NCBI GenBank assembly: GCA_019084405.1
Contig: JAHRFX010000110.1
Coordinates: 1-64,000, forward strand
Source of the DNA: Methanobacterium sp.
GTDB lineage: Archaea; Methanobacteriota; Methanobacteria; Methanobacteriales; Methanobacteriaceae
Direction: 5' to 3'
DNA length: 64,000 nucleotides
Shown here: one piece after another, positions 35,350-46,656 of the stretch
How positions within the stretch are numbered: position 1 is the stretch's first letter
Layout of the letters: the number at the start of each line of letters is the position of its first letter
The notes under the pieces: generated by a model
Told to the model about the DNA's origin: nothing
The model's input: the letters and a program-made list of their open reading frames with translations, nothing else
Database searches by the model: none
Program-made: the position numbers and the translations under genes

Positions 35350-37140
35350 TTAAATTCTCTTTTTATATTTAAGTTCTTTAAACAGTATCCGGTAAATAGA
35401 AGGCATTTCAATCTCCAGTTCCCCATCGATTTGATTAACCAGGTTATTAACTATCTGCAAGCCCAGAGTATCTGTTTTTTGAATATCCAGATTCTCAGGA
35501 AGACCTATACCATCGTCAAATATCTCCAGGGAGTAATTACCATCACGTAGTTTGTGTAAAGAAACATTTATTTTTCCCTCACCACCCGGGAAAGCATATT
35601 TCAGGGAATTGGAAACCAGCTCATTTATAATAAAACCACAGGGTATGGCCGTATCTATCCCCATGGAAACATCATCCACATCCAGTACCGGTTCAATTAG
35701 TTCTTTATCAGTCCCATAGGAAAAGAAGAGGTCGCTTACCAATGTTTGCACATAATCAGGTAAATTTATCCGGGATATCTCCTGGGACTGGTATAATTTT
35801 TCATGAATGAGGGCCATGGACTGTATACGGTTCTGGCTTTCTTTATATAATTCTGTGACTTTCTGGTCTTTAATTTGGGCAGACTGCAGGGTTAACAGGG
35901 TGGATATGATTTGTAGATTATTTTTTACCCGGTGGTGGATTTCCCTTAAAAGGAGTTCTTTTTCTTTTAGTGACCTTTTAATTTTATTCTCAGCAATCTT
36001 TCTATCAGTGATATCCATAAATGATATCAAACCCTGATTGGTGCCCGGTATCATGTCGAAATTTGCAAAGAAATTTTTTTTCTCACCATCTTTATTTACC
36101 AGGCTCACCTCGTAATTTTTGGGTATGGCTGATGAATTAAGGCGTAAGATACGGTGATACCCTTCCATCCTTTCAATATCTTCTGGTGCCACAAAATCCA
36201 GCCAGCTGAGTTTACATTCAACTTCTTTTTGACTGTAACCTGAAAATTTTAAAAACTCACTATTAACCAGAGATATGGTCATGTCTTTTTCAAAAATTAA
36301 AGTTAAAGTACCTGTATTTTCAAATATGGCCCGGTATTTACTTTCAGAATCTTTTAGTGCTTTTTCTGCTTTTTTTTGTCGGGTGATGTCCCTTCCCACA
36401 CCCACAATGGATATCACTTTACCCTCCTTATCCAGAACTGATTTGTTGGCCCAGGAAATGCAACGTGTTCCGTCTTTGGTGAAGATTTCCTGTTCAATCA
36501 AACCAGAATAAGGGGGTTTGCACAGACGTTTTAAGAAGGACTGCATAATAGGGCGATTATTATGGGGAAGTAGATTTAGAAAATTCTCTCCCCGGAGGTC
36601 CTCTTCGTTTTGGGAGAAAATTTCAGAAAATGATTTACTGATAAATAATAACCTTCCCTCCAGGTCCAGTTTTATTATAAGATCTGTTTGGTTTTCCACC
36701 AGTAACCGGTATTCTTCTTCCCTTTTTTTTAAAGCTTTTTCAGCAATTTGTCTTTCCCTTTGTTCTTTAGATTCTTTTAGTGCCCTTATAACCGAGTGAG
36801 GAAGTTTAGATAAATTATTTTTTAGTACATAATCAGTGGCACCTCCTTTAAGCATGTCTACTGCGAAATCCTCACCAATTTTCCCACTGACAAATATGAA
36901 AGGGATGCGGGGTGATTGCTCCAGGGTGATTTTCAAAGCAGATAACCCATCAAAGTGGGGTAAGGAATGGTCAGCCAGTATAATATCCGGTTTAAAAACA
37001 GAAAGAGCATTTAAAAAATCATTCTCTGTATCCACGATGCGGGGAATATAATTTAATCCTTCCTTTTTTAGTTCCCTCTCCACCAGTTCTGCATCTAAAG
37101 GAACATCCTCCAGAATTAAAACCTTTATTTTATCTTTCAT
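35350..37140 (-). CDS. Hybrid sensor histidine kinase: REC-PAS-PAS-HisKA_2-HATPase
   Basis: This 596-residue soluble kinase has an N-terminal receiver (about 1-125; ILADHSLPHFDG), two PAS domains (about 145-265 and 270-390), a HisKA_2 dimerisation box EIHHRVKNNLQIISTLLTLQ (phospho-His, about residue 405) and a HATPase with NELVSNSLKYAFPGGEG and FDDGIGLPEN. It has no membrane helices and probably senses a cytoplasmic signal. It lies 75 bases before the MetOD1 regulator and 38 bases after the Rcp1-like regulator, so they are likely co-expressed. Confidence 0.9.
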   Translation of the reverse strand: MKDKIKVLILEDVPLDAELVERELKKEGLNYIPRIVDTENDFLNALSVFKPDIILADHSLPHFDGLSALKITLEQSPRIPFIFVSGKIGEDFAVDMLKGGATDYVLKNNLSKLPHSVIRALKESKEQRERQIAEKALKKREEEYRLLVENQTDLIIKLDLEGRLLFISKSFSEIFSQNEEDLRGENFLNLLPHNNRPIMQSFLKRLCKPPYSGLIEQEIFTKDGTRCISWANKSVLDKEGKVISIVGVGRDITRQKKAEKALKDSESKYRAIFENTGTLTLIFEKDMTISLVNSEFLKFSGYSQKEVECKLSWLDFVAPEDIERMEGYHRILRLNSSAIPKNYEVSLVNKDGEKKNFFANFDMIPGTNQGLISFMDITDRKIAENKIKRSLKEKELLLREIHHRVKNNLQIISTLLTLQSAQIKDQKVTELYKESQNRIQSMALIHEKLYQSQEISRINLPDYVQTLVSDLFFSYGTDKELIEPVLDVDDVSMGIDTAIPCGFIINELVSNSLKYAFPGGEGKINVSLHKLRDGNYSLEIFDDGIGLPENLDIQKTDTLGLQIVNNLVNQIDGELEIEMPSIYRILFKELKYKKRI

Positions 37141-37178
37141 TTACAGCCTCATCTTTCCTGGATATGATCTATAAATTC

Positions 37179-37622
37179 TTAAATAGCAGGGGGATTGTTT
37201 ATAAGCATCCAGTAAAGTCCCAGAGTGGATACCGCATCAATGAACTCATCAAATTCCACTGGTTTACTGACATAGCTATTTACTCCCAGTTCATAGCTTT
37301 CCACGATATCCCGGTCTTCCTGGGAGGAGGTCAATACCACCACCGGTATCTTACGGGTGTGTTTCTGGGCTTTTATTTTTTGTAAGACCTCCAGTCCATC
37401 CACCTTGGGCATTCTCAAATCCAGTAAAATTAATTTAGGTAAGTCTTCTGGATTTCTTTGGGAATAATCTCCTTTAGTAAATATGAAATCCAGTGCTTCT
37501 GCCCCATCTTTAACCCAGGCAACCTGGTTTGCCAGATTTTTCCTTTTTAAAGCCCGCATGGTCAATTCCGCATCAGTTGGATTATCTTCCACCAGTAATA
37601 TTTCCACTTCATCAAGACCCAT
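37179..37622 (-). CDS. Single-domain response regulator (Rcp1-like)
   Basis: The 147-residue protein is one receiver domain: [40 protein letters not shown] (phospho-Asp near residue 69), and [12 protein letters not shown] with the switch Lys. The spacing resembles the Rcp1 regulators that partner bacteriophytochrome-like kinases. With no output domain it probably relays phosphate or acts by binding. It lies between two histidine kinases. Confidence 0.9.
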   Translation of the reverse strand: MGLDEVEILLVEDNPTDAELTMRALKRKNLANQVAWVKDGAEALDFIFTKGDYSQRNPEDLPKLILLDLRMPKVDGLEVLQKIKAQKHTRKIPVVVLTSSQEDRDIVESYELGVNSYVSKPVEFDEFIDAVSTLGLYWMLINNPPAI

Positions 37623-37732
37623 TAAATCACCTTTAACTTTCTTTTAAAATCATATGCTGCTTATTTAAATTAATTAATATTATGGTATTAACTTATGTTT
37701 AATAGTCCGGAACAGGTTAATCCCCTGTTTTT

Positions 37733-38821
37733 TTATACATTTTCATGAGGCAGGGTGAAAAATATGGTGGCACCTTCATCAACCGCCCCTTCACCCCATA
37801 CTCTTCCATGATGACGTTTTATTACCCTCTGCACAATGGATAGGCCTACTCCCGTACCTTCAAATTCCTCAGGACTATGTAATCTCTGGAATAGTCCAAA
37901 TAATTTATTTATATATTTCATATTAAAACCAGCCCCATTGTCCTTTACAAAATAGGTGGTTTCCTTTTTACCCTCTTCAAAGCCCACCGTTATTTTTGCA
38001 GGGTTTTTATTCCGGGTGAATTTAATGGCATTGCCAATAAGGTTGCTGAAGACCTGATATAAAAGTGCCCGGTCACCATAGGCCGGAGGAAGATCTTCTA
38101 CTATGAAATTTATTTCCCGGCCCTCGGTTTGATTATCAAATTCTCTATAAACAGATTCCACCAGGCTTTTGATATCAACATCCCCCTCTTTCATTTCCTG
38201 TCTTCCTGCCCGGGATAAAAGGAGGATATCATCAATTAACTGGCCCATCTTTTTTGTATTATCCCTTATAATATTTAAAAGCCTTATTCCCTCTTCGTCC
38301 AGTTTTTCCTCATAGTCTTCAACCATTATCCTTGAAAATCCATCTATGGCTCTTAAAGGCACTCTTAAATCATGGGATACTGAATAAGCAAAAGATTCCA
38401 GTTCCTGGTTGGCATCTTCTAATTTTTCTGCCTGTTCTTTTAATTGTTCATTTAAACTGCTCAGGCTTCTTACTTTTTCTATTCTCTCAGATAGAAGAGC
38501 TACCATTACCACAATCAGCATGAGTGAAATCAAGCGAAAAAGACTATCTGAAATATCATATCCCAGGGTACTGGATAAGGGCTGAAGTATGATTAATACG
38601 ATGGCCACCGCAATAGGTATAAGTATTAAAAACCTTTTACGGGACCCGGAAATACCCATTATCAGGGGAAAAGTTAAAAAAGCAGGATAAGTTTGTCCCT
38701 GATTAAGAAAAGAAGAAAAATCAGGAATATTATAATAATTGAAAACCAAAAGTCCCACCCCGGATAAAATTATAAAGGAAATACCCCTCAAGATAGGGGA
38801 ATGATGGTAATTAGAAATCAT
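37733..38821 (-). CDS. Membrane-anchored sensor histidine kinase
   Basis: The 362-residue protein has about four N-terminal helices (residues 12-105), a short coiled coil, a HisKA box with [24 protein letters not shown] sequence (phospho-His near residue 149) and a HATPase with [15 protein letters not shown] and [12 protein letters not shown]. It lacks a large external sensor domain, so the membrane region itself or a partner would sense. It is first in the run of four signalling genes. The kinase-regulator pair with Rcp1-like protein downstream is typical. Confidence 0.9.
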   Translation of the reverse strand: MISNYHHSPILRGISFIILSGVGLLVFNYYNIPDFSSFLNQGQTYPAFLTFPLIMGISGSRKRFLILIPIAVAIVLIILQPLSSTLGYDISDSLFRLISLMLIVVMVALLSERIEKVRSLSSLNEQLKEQAEKLEDANQELESFAYSVSHDLRVPLRAIDGFSRIMVEDYEEKLDEEGIRLLNIIRDNTKKMGQLIDDILLLSRAGRQEMKEGDVDIKSLVESVYREFDNQTEGREINFIVEDLPPAYGDRALLYQVFSNLIGNAIKFTRNKNPAKITVGFEEGKKETTYFVKDNGAGFNMKYINKLFGLFQRLHSPEEFEGTGVGLSIVQRVIKRHHGRVWGEGAVDEGATIFFTLPHENV

Positions 38822-38941
38822 AAATATAGTATATCTTTTTAATTAATAATAAGTTACTATAAGTTCTTTAGATATCCTTTATATGAGAAAAAGAGCAGGT
38901 GGATTTATAAAAAACCTGTAATTTTTAAAATTTTGATATTT

Positions 38942-38974
38942 AAAAAAAATAGAAGCCCGCCGACTAAAAAAAAA
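38942..38974 (-). terminator. T-rich terminator of uvrA
   Basis: On the minus strand, 30 bases after the uvrA stop, a run of nine T (38974-38966) is followed by AGTCGGCGGGCTTCTA and eight more T (38949-38942). Archaeal polymerase ends at such oligo-T tracts. It separates uvrA from the two-component cluster on the same strand. Confidence 0.6.
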
Positions 38975-39003
38975 GGATATATTATTTTAAATGAATAAGG
39001 GAG

Positions 39004-41904
39004 TTAATCCATACTTTTTTCTCCCTTAAGCTGTGAATTTAACTCCCGGGATAGTGGAGTGGAGTTTTCAGTTAATATCTCCTTTAAATAATCCCCGGTA
39101 AAGGTTCCACTTTTTGCTAGTTCTTCAGGTGTTCCCTGGGCTACCAGCAGTCCACCACCATCTCCTCCTTCTGGTCCCAGGTCGATTATATAATCCGCAG
39201 TTTTAATTACATCCAGGTTGTGTTCTATTACCACCACAGAATTTCCAGAATCAGTTAAGCGACCCAGTACATGTAAGAGCCGTTTAATGTCGGCAAAGTG
39301 CAGTCCTGTAGTTGGTTCATCCAGTATATACATGGTTTTACCGGTGCTTTGCCGGGATAATTCTTTGGCCAGTTTAATTCTCTGGGCCTCTCCTCCCGAT
39401 AAGGTGGTGGCGGATTGACCTAAGCGGATATATCCCAATCCCACATCATCCAGGGTCTGTAATTTTTTCTTAATCCGGGGGATATTTTCAAAAAAGTGCA
39501 GTGATTCTTCCACAGTCATGTCCAGTACTTCGGCAATATTTTTACCTTTATAACGAATATCCAGGGTCTCCTCATTGTACCTCTTACCCTTGCAAACCTC
39601 ACAGGGGACATACACATCTGCCAGAAAATGCATTTCAATTTTTATTATCCCATCACCACTGCAAGCCTCACATCTACCTCCTTTTACATTGAAACTGAAT
39701 CTACCTGGCTTATATCCTCTCATCTTTGCTTCAGGTGTTTCAGCAAATATTTCCCTGATATGGGTAAATACTCCAGTATAGGTGGCTGGATTGGAACGAG
39801 GAGTTCGTCCAATAGGGGACTGGTCAATGATGATGATCTTATCCACATGGTGGGTGCCTTCTATTCTATCATGGTCCCCGGCATGCATGTGCTTGCCATT
39901 AATTTTCTCATAGAGCCCTTTATAGAGTATTTCATTTATTAGGGTACTTTTTCCAGACCCGGATACTCCGGTGACACAGGTGAACACTCCTAGAGGTAAT
40001 TCCACATCGATGTTGTGGAGGTTGTTTTGCCGGGCCCCATAGATGTGGAGGTAGTTGCCTTCAGGTTTTCGCCTGCTTTTGGGAACATCGATGAATTCTC
40101 TCCGGGACAGGTAATTACCGGTGATGGATTCCTCACATTCCATTATCTCTGCCGGGGTACCGGTGGCCACCACATGACCACCATGTTCCCCTGCCCCGGG
40201 ACCAATATCCACCACATAATCAGCAGATAGTATGGTTTCCTCGTCGTGTTCCACCACAATCAGGGTGTTACCAATATCTCTTAATCTTTTAAGGGTTTCT
40301 ATAAGCCGCAGGTTATCCCGTTGGTGCAGTCCGATACTGGGCTCATCCAGTATATAAAGCACCCCCACCAGCCGGGAGCCAATCTGAGTAGCCAACCTTA
40401 TCCTCTGGGCTTCTCCCCCAGAAAGAGTACCTGATGATCGATTTAAGGTAATATAATCCAGGCCTACATCCACCAGGAACTTTAATCGTTCATTTATTTC
40501 CTTTAAAATCTCCTGGGCAATGAATTCTTCCCTTTGAGTTAATTTAAGACTTTGGAAAAATTTCTGAGATTCTTTAATAGGCATTTCCACTGCCTGGGAT
40601 ATGGATATTCCTCCAATGGTAACTGATCGGCTCTCTGGTCGCAATCGAGTACCATCACACAGGGGGCAATTATGGTCGCTCATGAATTTCCCCATGTAGG
40701 TGCGCATGTAATTAGATTTAGTTTCCATGTAAATCCGTTCCATACGGGGTATCACTCCTTCAAACTTACGTTTAACATGATAAGAGCGGTTTTTCCTTTT
40801 AAAGGTGAATTCAATCCTCTCCGGACTACCATAGAGTATGGCTTTCTGGTATTCTGCATCCAGATTTTGGAAGGGGGTGTCCATGCTAAATCCAAAATGA
40901 CCAGATACGGCCTTTAACATCTGCTGGTAGTAGTTTTCCTTATTTATGGATTTACTCCAGGGTACTACTGCACCTTCATTTATCGAAAGTTCGGGATGGG
41001 GAACCACCAGATCAGCGTCGATTTCCAGTTTACTGCCCAGGCCATTACATTCGGGACAGGCCCCATGGGGACTGTTAAAGGAGAACATACGAGGGGAAAT
41101 TTCTTCAAAATTTATACCACATTCCACACAGGCAAAGTGTTCACTGTATATTTTTTCCTCATCAGGGAAAACCACCACCACCAGCCCTTCCCCTAATTCC
41201 AGGGCGGTTTCCACTGAATCAGCCAGCCTTCTTTTGAATTCTACATCCAGCCGGATAACCAGCCGGTCCACCACTACTTCAATGGAGTGGTTTTTATTTT
41301 TATCCAGGTTGAATTCTTCTTCCAGGTCGTGTATTTCACCATCCACTCTCACCCGGACAAATCCTTTAGTGCGGAGGTTTTCAAATACCTTATGGTGTTC
41401 CCCTTTACGGTCTTTAACCACCGGAGAGAGTACCTGGATTTTAGTACCTTCCCCTGCAGGTATTATGCTTTCCACAATTTGTCCAGTGGTTTGCTGTGAT
41501 ATCTCCTTGCCACAACTGTAACAATGAGGTAGGCCTATCCTGGCAAATAGTAATCGGAAGTAATCATATATTTCGGTGATGGTCCCTACCGTTGACCGGG
41601 GGTTCATCCGGGTTGTTTTCTGGTCTATGGATATGGCCGGTGATAAACCCTCAATGTAATCTATTTCCGGTTTTTTCATCTGCCCTAAAAATTGCCGGGC
41701 ATAAGCAGATAGTGATTCAACATAACGGCGCTGTCCTTCAGCATAGATGGTGTCAAAGGCCAGGGATGATTTACCCGATCCACTAATCCCGGTTATGACC
41801 ACCAGCTGATCCCGGGGTAGGGCCAGATCAAGGTTCTGGAGATTATGCTCCCTTGCTCCTTTCAGGACAATTTTTCCTTTCTTATCCCCTGTTTGATTTT
41901 TCAT
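39004..41904 (-). CDS. uvrA: UvrABC excinuclease subunit A
   Basis: The 966-residue UvrA is the damage-scanning ATPase of nucleotide excision repair. It has Walker [10 protein letters not shown] near residue 38, zinc-binding cysteines (CVECGINF...CPECNG, about residues 260-285 and CEACSGDG...CEVCKG, about 745-770), signatures LSGGEAQRI in both halves and Walker [14 protein letters not shown] and [13 protein letters not shown]. It is full-length. Bacterial-type Uvr genes are known in mesophilic methanogens and were probably gained by transfer. Confidence 0.97.
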   Translation of the reverse strand: MKNQTGDKKGKIVLKGAREHNLQNLDLALPRDQLVVITGISGSGKSSLAFDTIYAEGQRRYVESLSAYARQFLGQMKKPEIDYIEGLSPAISIDQKTTRMNPRSTVGTITEIYDYFRLLFARIGLPHCYSCGKEISQQTTGQIVESIIPAGEGTKIQVLSPVVKDRKGEHHKVFENLRTKGFVRVRVDGEIHDLEEEFNLDKNKNHSIEVVVDRLVIRLDVEFKRRLADSVETALELGEGLVVVVFPDEEKIYSEHFACVECGINFEEISPRMFSFNSPHGACPECNGLGSKLEIDADLVVPHPELSINEGAVVPWSKSINKENYYQQMLKAVSGHFGFSMDTPFQNLDAEYQKAILYGSPERIEFTFKRKNRSYHVKRKFEGVIPRMERIYMETKSNYMRTYMGKFMSDHNCPLCDGTRLRPESRSVTIGGISISQAVEMPIKESQKFFQSLKLTQREEFIAQEILKEINERLKFLVDVGLDYITLNRSSGTLSGGEAQRIRLATQIGSRLVGVLYILDEPSIGLHQRDNLRLIETLKRLRDIGNTLIVVEHDEETILSADYVVDIGPGAGEHGGHVVATGTPAEIMECEESITGNYLSRREFIDVPKSRRKPEGNYLHIYGARQNNLHNIDVELPLGVFTCVTGVSGSGKSTLINEILYKGLYEKINGKHMHAGDHDRIEGTHHVDKIIIIDQSPIGRTPRSNPATYTGVFTHIREIFAETPEAKMRGYKPGRFSFNVKGGRCEACSGDGIIKIEMHFLADVYVPCEVCKGKRYNEETLDIRYKGKNIAEVLDMTVEESLHFFENIPRIKKKLQTLDDVGLGYIRLGQSATTLSGGEAQRIKLAKELSRQSTGKTMYILDEPTTGLHFADIKRLLHVLGRLTDSGNSVVVIEHNLDVIKTADYIIDLGPEGGDGGGLLVAQGTPEELAKSGTFTGDYLKEILTENSTPLSRELNSQLKGEKSMD

Positions 41905-42113
41905 TTAATGTATAACTCCTTTAAAATCATTAAACTCAAGTTCTAATTAAATAATTCCTCTAAATTTAAACTTTAATTAATAAATACGGTTATTTTCAAG
42001 TTTTAATTAATTAATTCTCTAATTTATTCAATTAATGCAATTTACCAGACTTAATTTAATGTTTATTATATTTTTTAGTAATGGGATTAGATAATAATCA
42101 ATTTAAAAGGACA

Positions 42114-44072
42114 CTATTTAGCAGAAACTCCCTTTAATATTATGAGCTGGTCCCTGATTTTAGCCGCAGTTTCAAAGTCCAGGTTAGAGGCGGCATCCTT
42201 CATGTCCTTTTTCAAATCCTTAATCAATAACTTCAATTCGTCTTTAGGTATTTTCTTGAAGTCATCCACATTTTCCAGTTTATTATCTACTTTTTTTTCT
42301 TTAAGGCTGCGGACCACATTACGGGCTTGTATTTTATGTTTTTTATTATATTCTGTTTGCATTTTTCGCCTGTGGTTGGTGATATCCACCGCAGATTTAA
42401 CTGAAGAGGTGATTTCATCAGCATACAGTAGAACTTGTCCTTCCACATTACGGGCTGCTCTTCCTATGGTCTGGATAAGTGAGGTTTGGGAACGTAAAAA
42501 TCCTTCTTTATCTGCATCCAGTACAGCCACCAGGGATACCTCGGGTAAATCCAAACCCTCCCTTAAGAGGTTTACTCCCACCAGACAATCAAAGTCCCCT
42601 CTACGTAGATCGTCAATGATATCGATTCGCTCCAGGGTGCTGATTTCAGAATGAAGGTAGCGTACTTTTATACCAATTTTAGCATAATATTCTGTTAAGT
42701 CCTCTGCCATACGCTTGGTAAGGGTGGTTACCAGTACTCTCTGATTTTTTTTAACCCTTTTCTGGACTTCCAGGAGTAGATCATCCACCTGATTAGTCAC
42801 CGGTCTCACAATCACTTCTGGATCCAGAAGACCGGTGGGCCGGATAATTTGTTCCACCACATTTAAGCTCCGGGTCAATTCATAGGAGGATGGTGTGGCT
42901 GATACATAGGCCACTTTATCCACCAGGCTTTCAAATTCATCAAATTTCAGGGGACGGTTTTCCAGGGCAGAAGGTAATCTGAAACCATAATCCACCAGAG
43001 TGGACTTACGGGCCTGGTCACCATTATACATACCTCTTATTTGGGGTACAGTTACGTGGGACTCGTCTATAATAGTCAAAAAGTCTGAAGGGAAGTATTT
43101 TAAGAGACTGTAAGGTGTATCTCCCCATTTTCTTCCACTCATATGCATGGAGTAATTTTCTATCCCGGAGCAATAACCCATTTCTTTCATCATTTCCAGG
43201 TCAAAGCGGGTGCGCTGTTCCAGGCGCTGGGCTTCAACCAGCTTATTTTGTGATTTTAAAACTGTTAGCCTTTCTTTTAGTTCCTGTTCTATGTCTTTTA
43301 ATGCTTTATCCATTTTTGCATCGGCTATAACAAAGTGCTTTGCGGGGAAAATAATGGTTCGTTCCAGGTTTTCAATTTTTTTACCCCTTAAAGGATCTAT
43401 TAAAGAAAGGGAGTCAATTTCATCTCCAAATAATTCTATACGTAAAGGTTGAGTGCCGTGTACCGGGTTGATTTCAATTATATCCCCTCTAACCCGGAAG
43501 TGCGCTCTATCAAATTCTATGTCATTACGCTCATACTGCATATGTACCAGCTGGGAGAGGATTTCCTCCCGAGAGATATTATCCCCTACCTTCAAAGATA
43601 AAATGAATTCCCCATAATCTTCTGGTGCACCTATACCATAGATACAGGACACACTGGAAACTACAATCACATCGTCCCGGGATAAAAGGGACTGGGTGGT
43701 GGAGTGCCTCATTCTATCAATTTCTTCATTGATAGAGGACTCCTTATCAATATAGGTATCGGACTGGGGGACATATGCTTCAGGCTGATAGTAGTCATAG
43801 TAACTGACAAAGTATTCCACCGCATTATCTGGAAAAAACTCCTTGAATTCCTCATATAGCTGGGCCGCCAGGGTCTTGTTATGGGATATAACCAGGGTGG
43901 GTTTTTGCAGTTTTTCAATTACATTAGCCATGGTAAAAGTTTTACCAGATCCGGTAACTCCCAGAAGGGTTTGCTCCTTGAATCCTTTTTTATATCCTGA
44001 TACCAGTGATTTGATGGCTTTTGGCTGATCCCCTAGAGGTTTATAATCTGATGCAAGCTCAAATTTTTTCAT
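42114..44072 (-). CDS. uvrB: UvrABC excinuclease subunit B
   Basis: The 652-residue UvrB has Walker [11 protein letters not shown] (about residue 38), the damage-probing beta-hairpin [18 protein letters not shown], the helicase DESH motif, motif [11 protein letters not shown] and the C-terminal UVR/UvrC-binding motif ([20 protein letters not shown]). ATG 44072 has GTGGTTAG upstream. It lies 209 bases upstream of uvrA on the same strand; that spacer has an imperfect repeat of CAAGTTxTAATTAA (about 41938 and 41997) and may carry its own promoter. Confidence 0.97.
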   Translation of the reverse strand: MKKFELASDYKPLGDQPKAIKSLVSGYKKGFKEQTLLGVTGSGKTFTMANVIEKLQKPTLVISHNKTLAAQLYEEFKEFFPDNAVEYFVSYYDYYQPEAYVPQSDTYIDKESSINEEIDRMRHSTTQSLLSRDDVIVVSSVSCIYGIGAPEDYGEFILSLKVGDNISREEILSQLVHMQYERNDIEFDRAHFRVRGDIIEINPVHGTQPLRIELFGDEIDSLSLIDPLRGKKIENLERTIIFPAKHFVIADAKMDKALKDIEQELKERLTVLKSQNKLVEAQRLEQRTRFDLEMMKEMGYCSGIENYSMHMSGRKWGDTPYSLLKYFPSDFLTIIDESHVTVPQIRGMYNGDQARKSTLVDYGFRLPSALENRPLKFDEFESLVDKVAYVSATPSSYELTRSLNVVEQIIRPTGLLDPEVIVRPVTNQVDDLLLEVQKRVKKNQRVLVTTLTKRMAEDLTEYYAKIGIKVRYLHSEISTLERIDIIDDLRRGDFDCLVGVNLLREGLDLPEVSLVAVLDADKEGFLRSQTSLIQTIGRAARNVEGQVLLYADEITSSVKSAVDITNHRRKMQTEYNKKHKIQARNVVRSLKEKKVDNKLENVDDFKKIPKDELKLLIKDLKKDMKDAASNLDFETAAKIRDQLIILKGVSAK

Positions 44073-44578
44073 ATCTAACCACTCTAAAAAAAATCATGTT
44101 TTATTTAAATTTCAATCTAAGATTATCATAAGGCCTTAATAGGGATAATAGATTAGTAAAAGAAAATCGATATAATCCTGATGGATATTTAATTTTATTA
44201 TTGGAAAAATAAGATAACAGTTATTATACTTTAAGTTTATATTATCAGTAATTGCACTTTATCCTATAAAAACTTTGCCCTAATAAAAAATCTTAAAAAT
44301 CTATAATTAATCCCCTTGATTATAGCTTCATATACTCTCTATCCATTAACATATTAGTTTTTCCCAGGAGCATTTGAAAAGTAAAAAAGTAGTAGAAAGT
44401 AGCCAGGGAGAAATCCTATAGAAAATATGTTTTACCCTTGCCTTTAAAAGAATAATTATAGACCCGGCATTAGCTGAAGATATATAAAAATTAAAAATAA
44501 ATCATTATATGATAAAAAGAAGTCAAATAATAAGTTTAAATGTTCTTTTATTAAATAAGGTATTTTGAGGTTAATAAA
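44073..44578. other. Divergent promoter region between uvrB and uvrC
   Basis: These 506 bases separate the divergent uvrB and uvrC starts. The sequence is AT-rich; a TATA-like ATTTAAATAAAAC lies about 30 bases from the uvrB start (near 44097-44110), and TTATTAAATAAGG lies just before uvrC. I see no gene, RNA or clear LexA-like palindrome. Confidence 0.5.
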
Positions 44579-46345
44579 TTGTCCACTAAAGTTGATTCTG
44601 CAGATGATTTACCTGATAAAACCGGTGTCTATATCATGAAAGATGCCCGGGATGAAATAATTTATGTGGGTAAATCCGTATCCCTGAAAAAAAGGGTTAA
44701 ATCATATTTTAAAGATGATCTGGATTCTCCTAAAACCCAGATTTTAATGAATCAATTCCACAGTCTGGAATATATAATCACTGATACAGAAAAAGAAGCA
44801 CTTATATTAGAGGCTACCTTAATTAAAAGGCACAGGCCCCGATATAACGTACGGTTAAAGGATGATAAACGCTACCCTTATATCAAGATAACCCGGGAGA
44901 ACTATCCCTGCATCCTCATAACCCGGAGCATATCCAGTGATGGATCCCACTACTTCGGTCCCTTTACTGACGTGGGATCTGTTCGAAAAACTCTCAAATT
45001 TATAAAAACTTTATTCAAGGTTAGAGACTGTAAAAAAATGGATGGGCCCTGCCTTAACAGACAGATTGACCTTTGCTACGCCCCCTGTGCTGATGGTATT
45101 TCTCAGGATGACTATCAAAAAATAATTGACAGTATAGATCTCTTTTTCCAGGGAAAATATTCCCGGATAATCACCACCCTAAATAAAGAAATGAAAGAAT
45201 CTGCCCGTAACCATGAATTTGAAAAGGCCGGCGTATTAAGGGATCAGATTAATGCCATAAAAGATGTCATGGAACGCCAGTTTGTAGCCTTCACTGATGA
45301 GCTGGATCAGGATATTATTGCCGGTTCCATTGATAAAAAAATGGCAGTCATGGTTGTTTTCTCAGTTAGGGAAGGTAAGATAATGGGTAAAGATGATTTC
45401 CTCATGGCTGGTGTGGAAAATTCAACACCAGAAGAAATACTATCTGCCTTTATCAAACAGTATTATGCCAATCCCCGATATATCCCGGGGGAACTTATTA
45501 TCCCGTACCCGGTACCGGATCAAAAAGTAATTAAAGAATGGTTATCTGATTTGAGAGGTGCTGCCCTAAAAGTAACCACTCCGCAGAAGGGACATAAGTA
45601 CCGCCTCCTGCAGATGGCATCTAAAAATGCTTCGGTTATAAGAAATCAGGAAAAGCAGGTTAAAAATGCTTTAATTGACTTGAAAAAATATTTAAAACTA
45701 CCCCTCATGCCCCACATTATTGAAGGTTTTGATGTGTCCAATATTTCTGGTAAATCAGCAGTGGGATCCATGGTACAGTTTCACGATACTAAACCCCGTA
45801 AGGGAAAATACAGACGTTATAAACTAAAAACTCCTGGTCCTGATGATTATGGTATGATGCAGGAATTGATTACCCGGCGTTACCAGAAAATTATAGATGA
45901 GGGAGAATCACCTCCTGATTTAATACTGGTAGATGGAGGAAAGGGACAGTTGAAAGTGGCCCTTGACGCGTTAAAATCACTTAAATTAGTCCATATACCT
46001 GTAATTGGACTTGCTAAAGAATTTGAACATGTATTCATACCTCAGACTGCTGAACCCTTGATTTTACCCCGGAATTCAGAAGCTCTCTTTTTATTACAGC
46101 GCATCCGGGATGAAGCCCACCGTTTTGCCGTTTCATATCACCGAAAACTTCGTTCTAAAGGATTAGAGCATTCCACCCTGGATGATATTAAAGGGGTGGG
46201 TTCTAAACGAAAGATGAATCTGATGCGCCATTTCGGGGATTTGGAAAAAATAAAAAAAGCAAGTATTGAAGAGATAATGGCAGTCAGGGGCCTTAATCGT
46301 CAGGTGGCAGAGAATATATATAATCATTTTCACCCCCAGAAATAA
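44579..46345 (+). CDS. uvrC: UvrABC excinuclease subunit C
   Basis: The 588-residue UvrC has the N-terminal GIY-YIG nuclease (KTGVYIMKDARDEIIYVGKS, about residues 13-90), the UVR motif (HEFEKAGVLRDQI), the RNase H-like second nuclease (IEGFDVSNISGKSAVGSMV, LILVDGGKGQL) and the C-terminal helix-hairpin-helix (IKGVGSKRKMNLMRHFG). It makes the dual incisions. The start is TTG 44579 after TTTTGAGGTTAATAAA. Confidence 0.97.
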   Translation: MSTKVDSADDLPDKTGVYIMKDARDEIIYVGKSVSLKKRVKSYFKDDLDSPKTQILMNQFHSLEYIITDTEKEALILEATLIKRHRPRYNVRLKDDKRYPYIKITRENYPCILITRSISSDGSHYFGPFTDVGSVRKTLKFIKTLFKVRDCKKMDGPCLNRQIDLCYAPCADGISQDDYQKIIDSIDLFFQGKYSRIITTLNKEMKESARNHEFEKAGVLRDQINAIKDVMERQFVAFTDELDQDIIAGSIDKKMAVMVVFSVREGKIMGKDDFLMAGVENSTPEEILSAFIKQYYANPRYIPGELIIPYPVPDQKVIKEWLSDLRGAALKVTTPQKGHKYRLLQMASKNASVIRNQEKQVKNALIDLKKYLKLPLMPHIIEGFDVSNISGKSAVGSMVQFHDTKPRKGKYRRYKLKTPGPDDYGMMQELITRRYQKIIDEGESPPDLILVDGGKGQLKVALDALKSLKLVHIPVIGLAKEFEHVFIPQTAEPLILPRNSEALFLLQRIRDEAHRFAVSYHRKLRSKGLEHSTLDDIKGVGSKRKMNLMRHFGDLEKIKKASIEEIMAVRGLNRQVAENIYNHFHPQK

Positions 46346-46656
46346 ATCAAATAAAATTTTCCATACCCCCCCCTTCTTTCACAGCAACCTTAAAACATAC
46401 ATCCGCCTATTTCAAAGAAGTGGACTTAGCCTTGAAAAAATGTACAAATTTAGTATAATAATCATATTATCAGAGTATTTTTGGATATAAAGATGATTTT
46501 AAAAAGATATTAATATCTTTAAGACCAAAAATTAGTTAGTATCATAAAAAAATTAGACTAGAAGTTAAAGTCAGGCCCCCGGCCATAATTTTTAATAAGA
46601 TGCTTGATTAAATATTTTTTAATTGATTCATCCAGAATATATTACAGAGGGATAGA
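46346..46656. other. Spacer with a C8 run, no gene seen
   Basis: This 311-base spacer between uvrC and the REC-PAS-MetOD1 gene has a run of eight C near 46366-46373 and is otherwise AT-rich. It should contain the promoter of the regulator (TATA-like TTAAATATTTTTTAATTG near 46610). No RNA gene or open frame is supported. Confidence 0.45.

Noticed and set aside
39218..43452. Many plus-strand open frames opposite uvrA and uvrB
   Set aside because: They mirror highly conserved coding sequence on the minus strand and have no family features.
46366..46373. C8 run as a phase-variation site
   Set aside because: It lies after the uvrC stop and far from the next start, so slippage would not change a frame.
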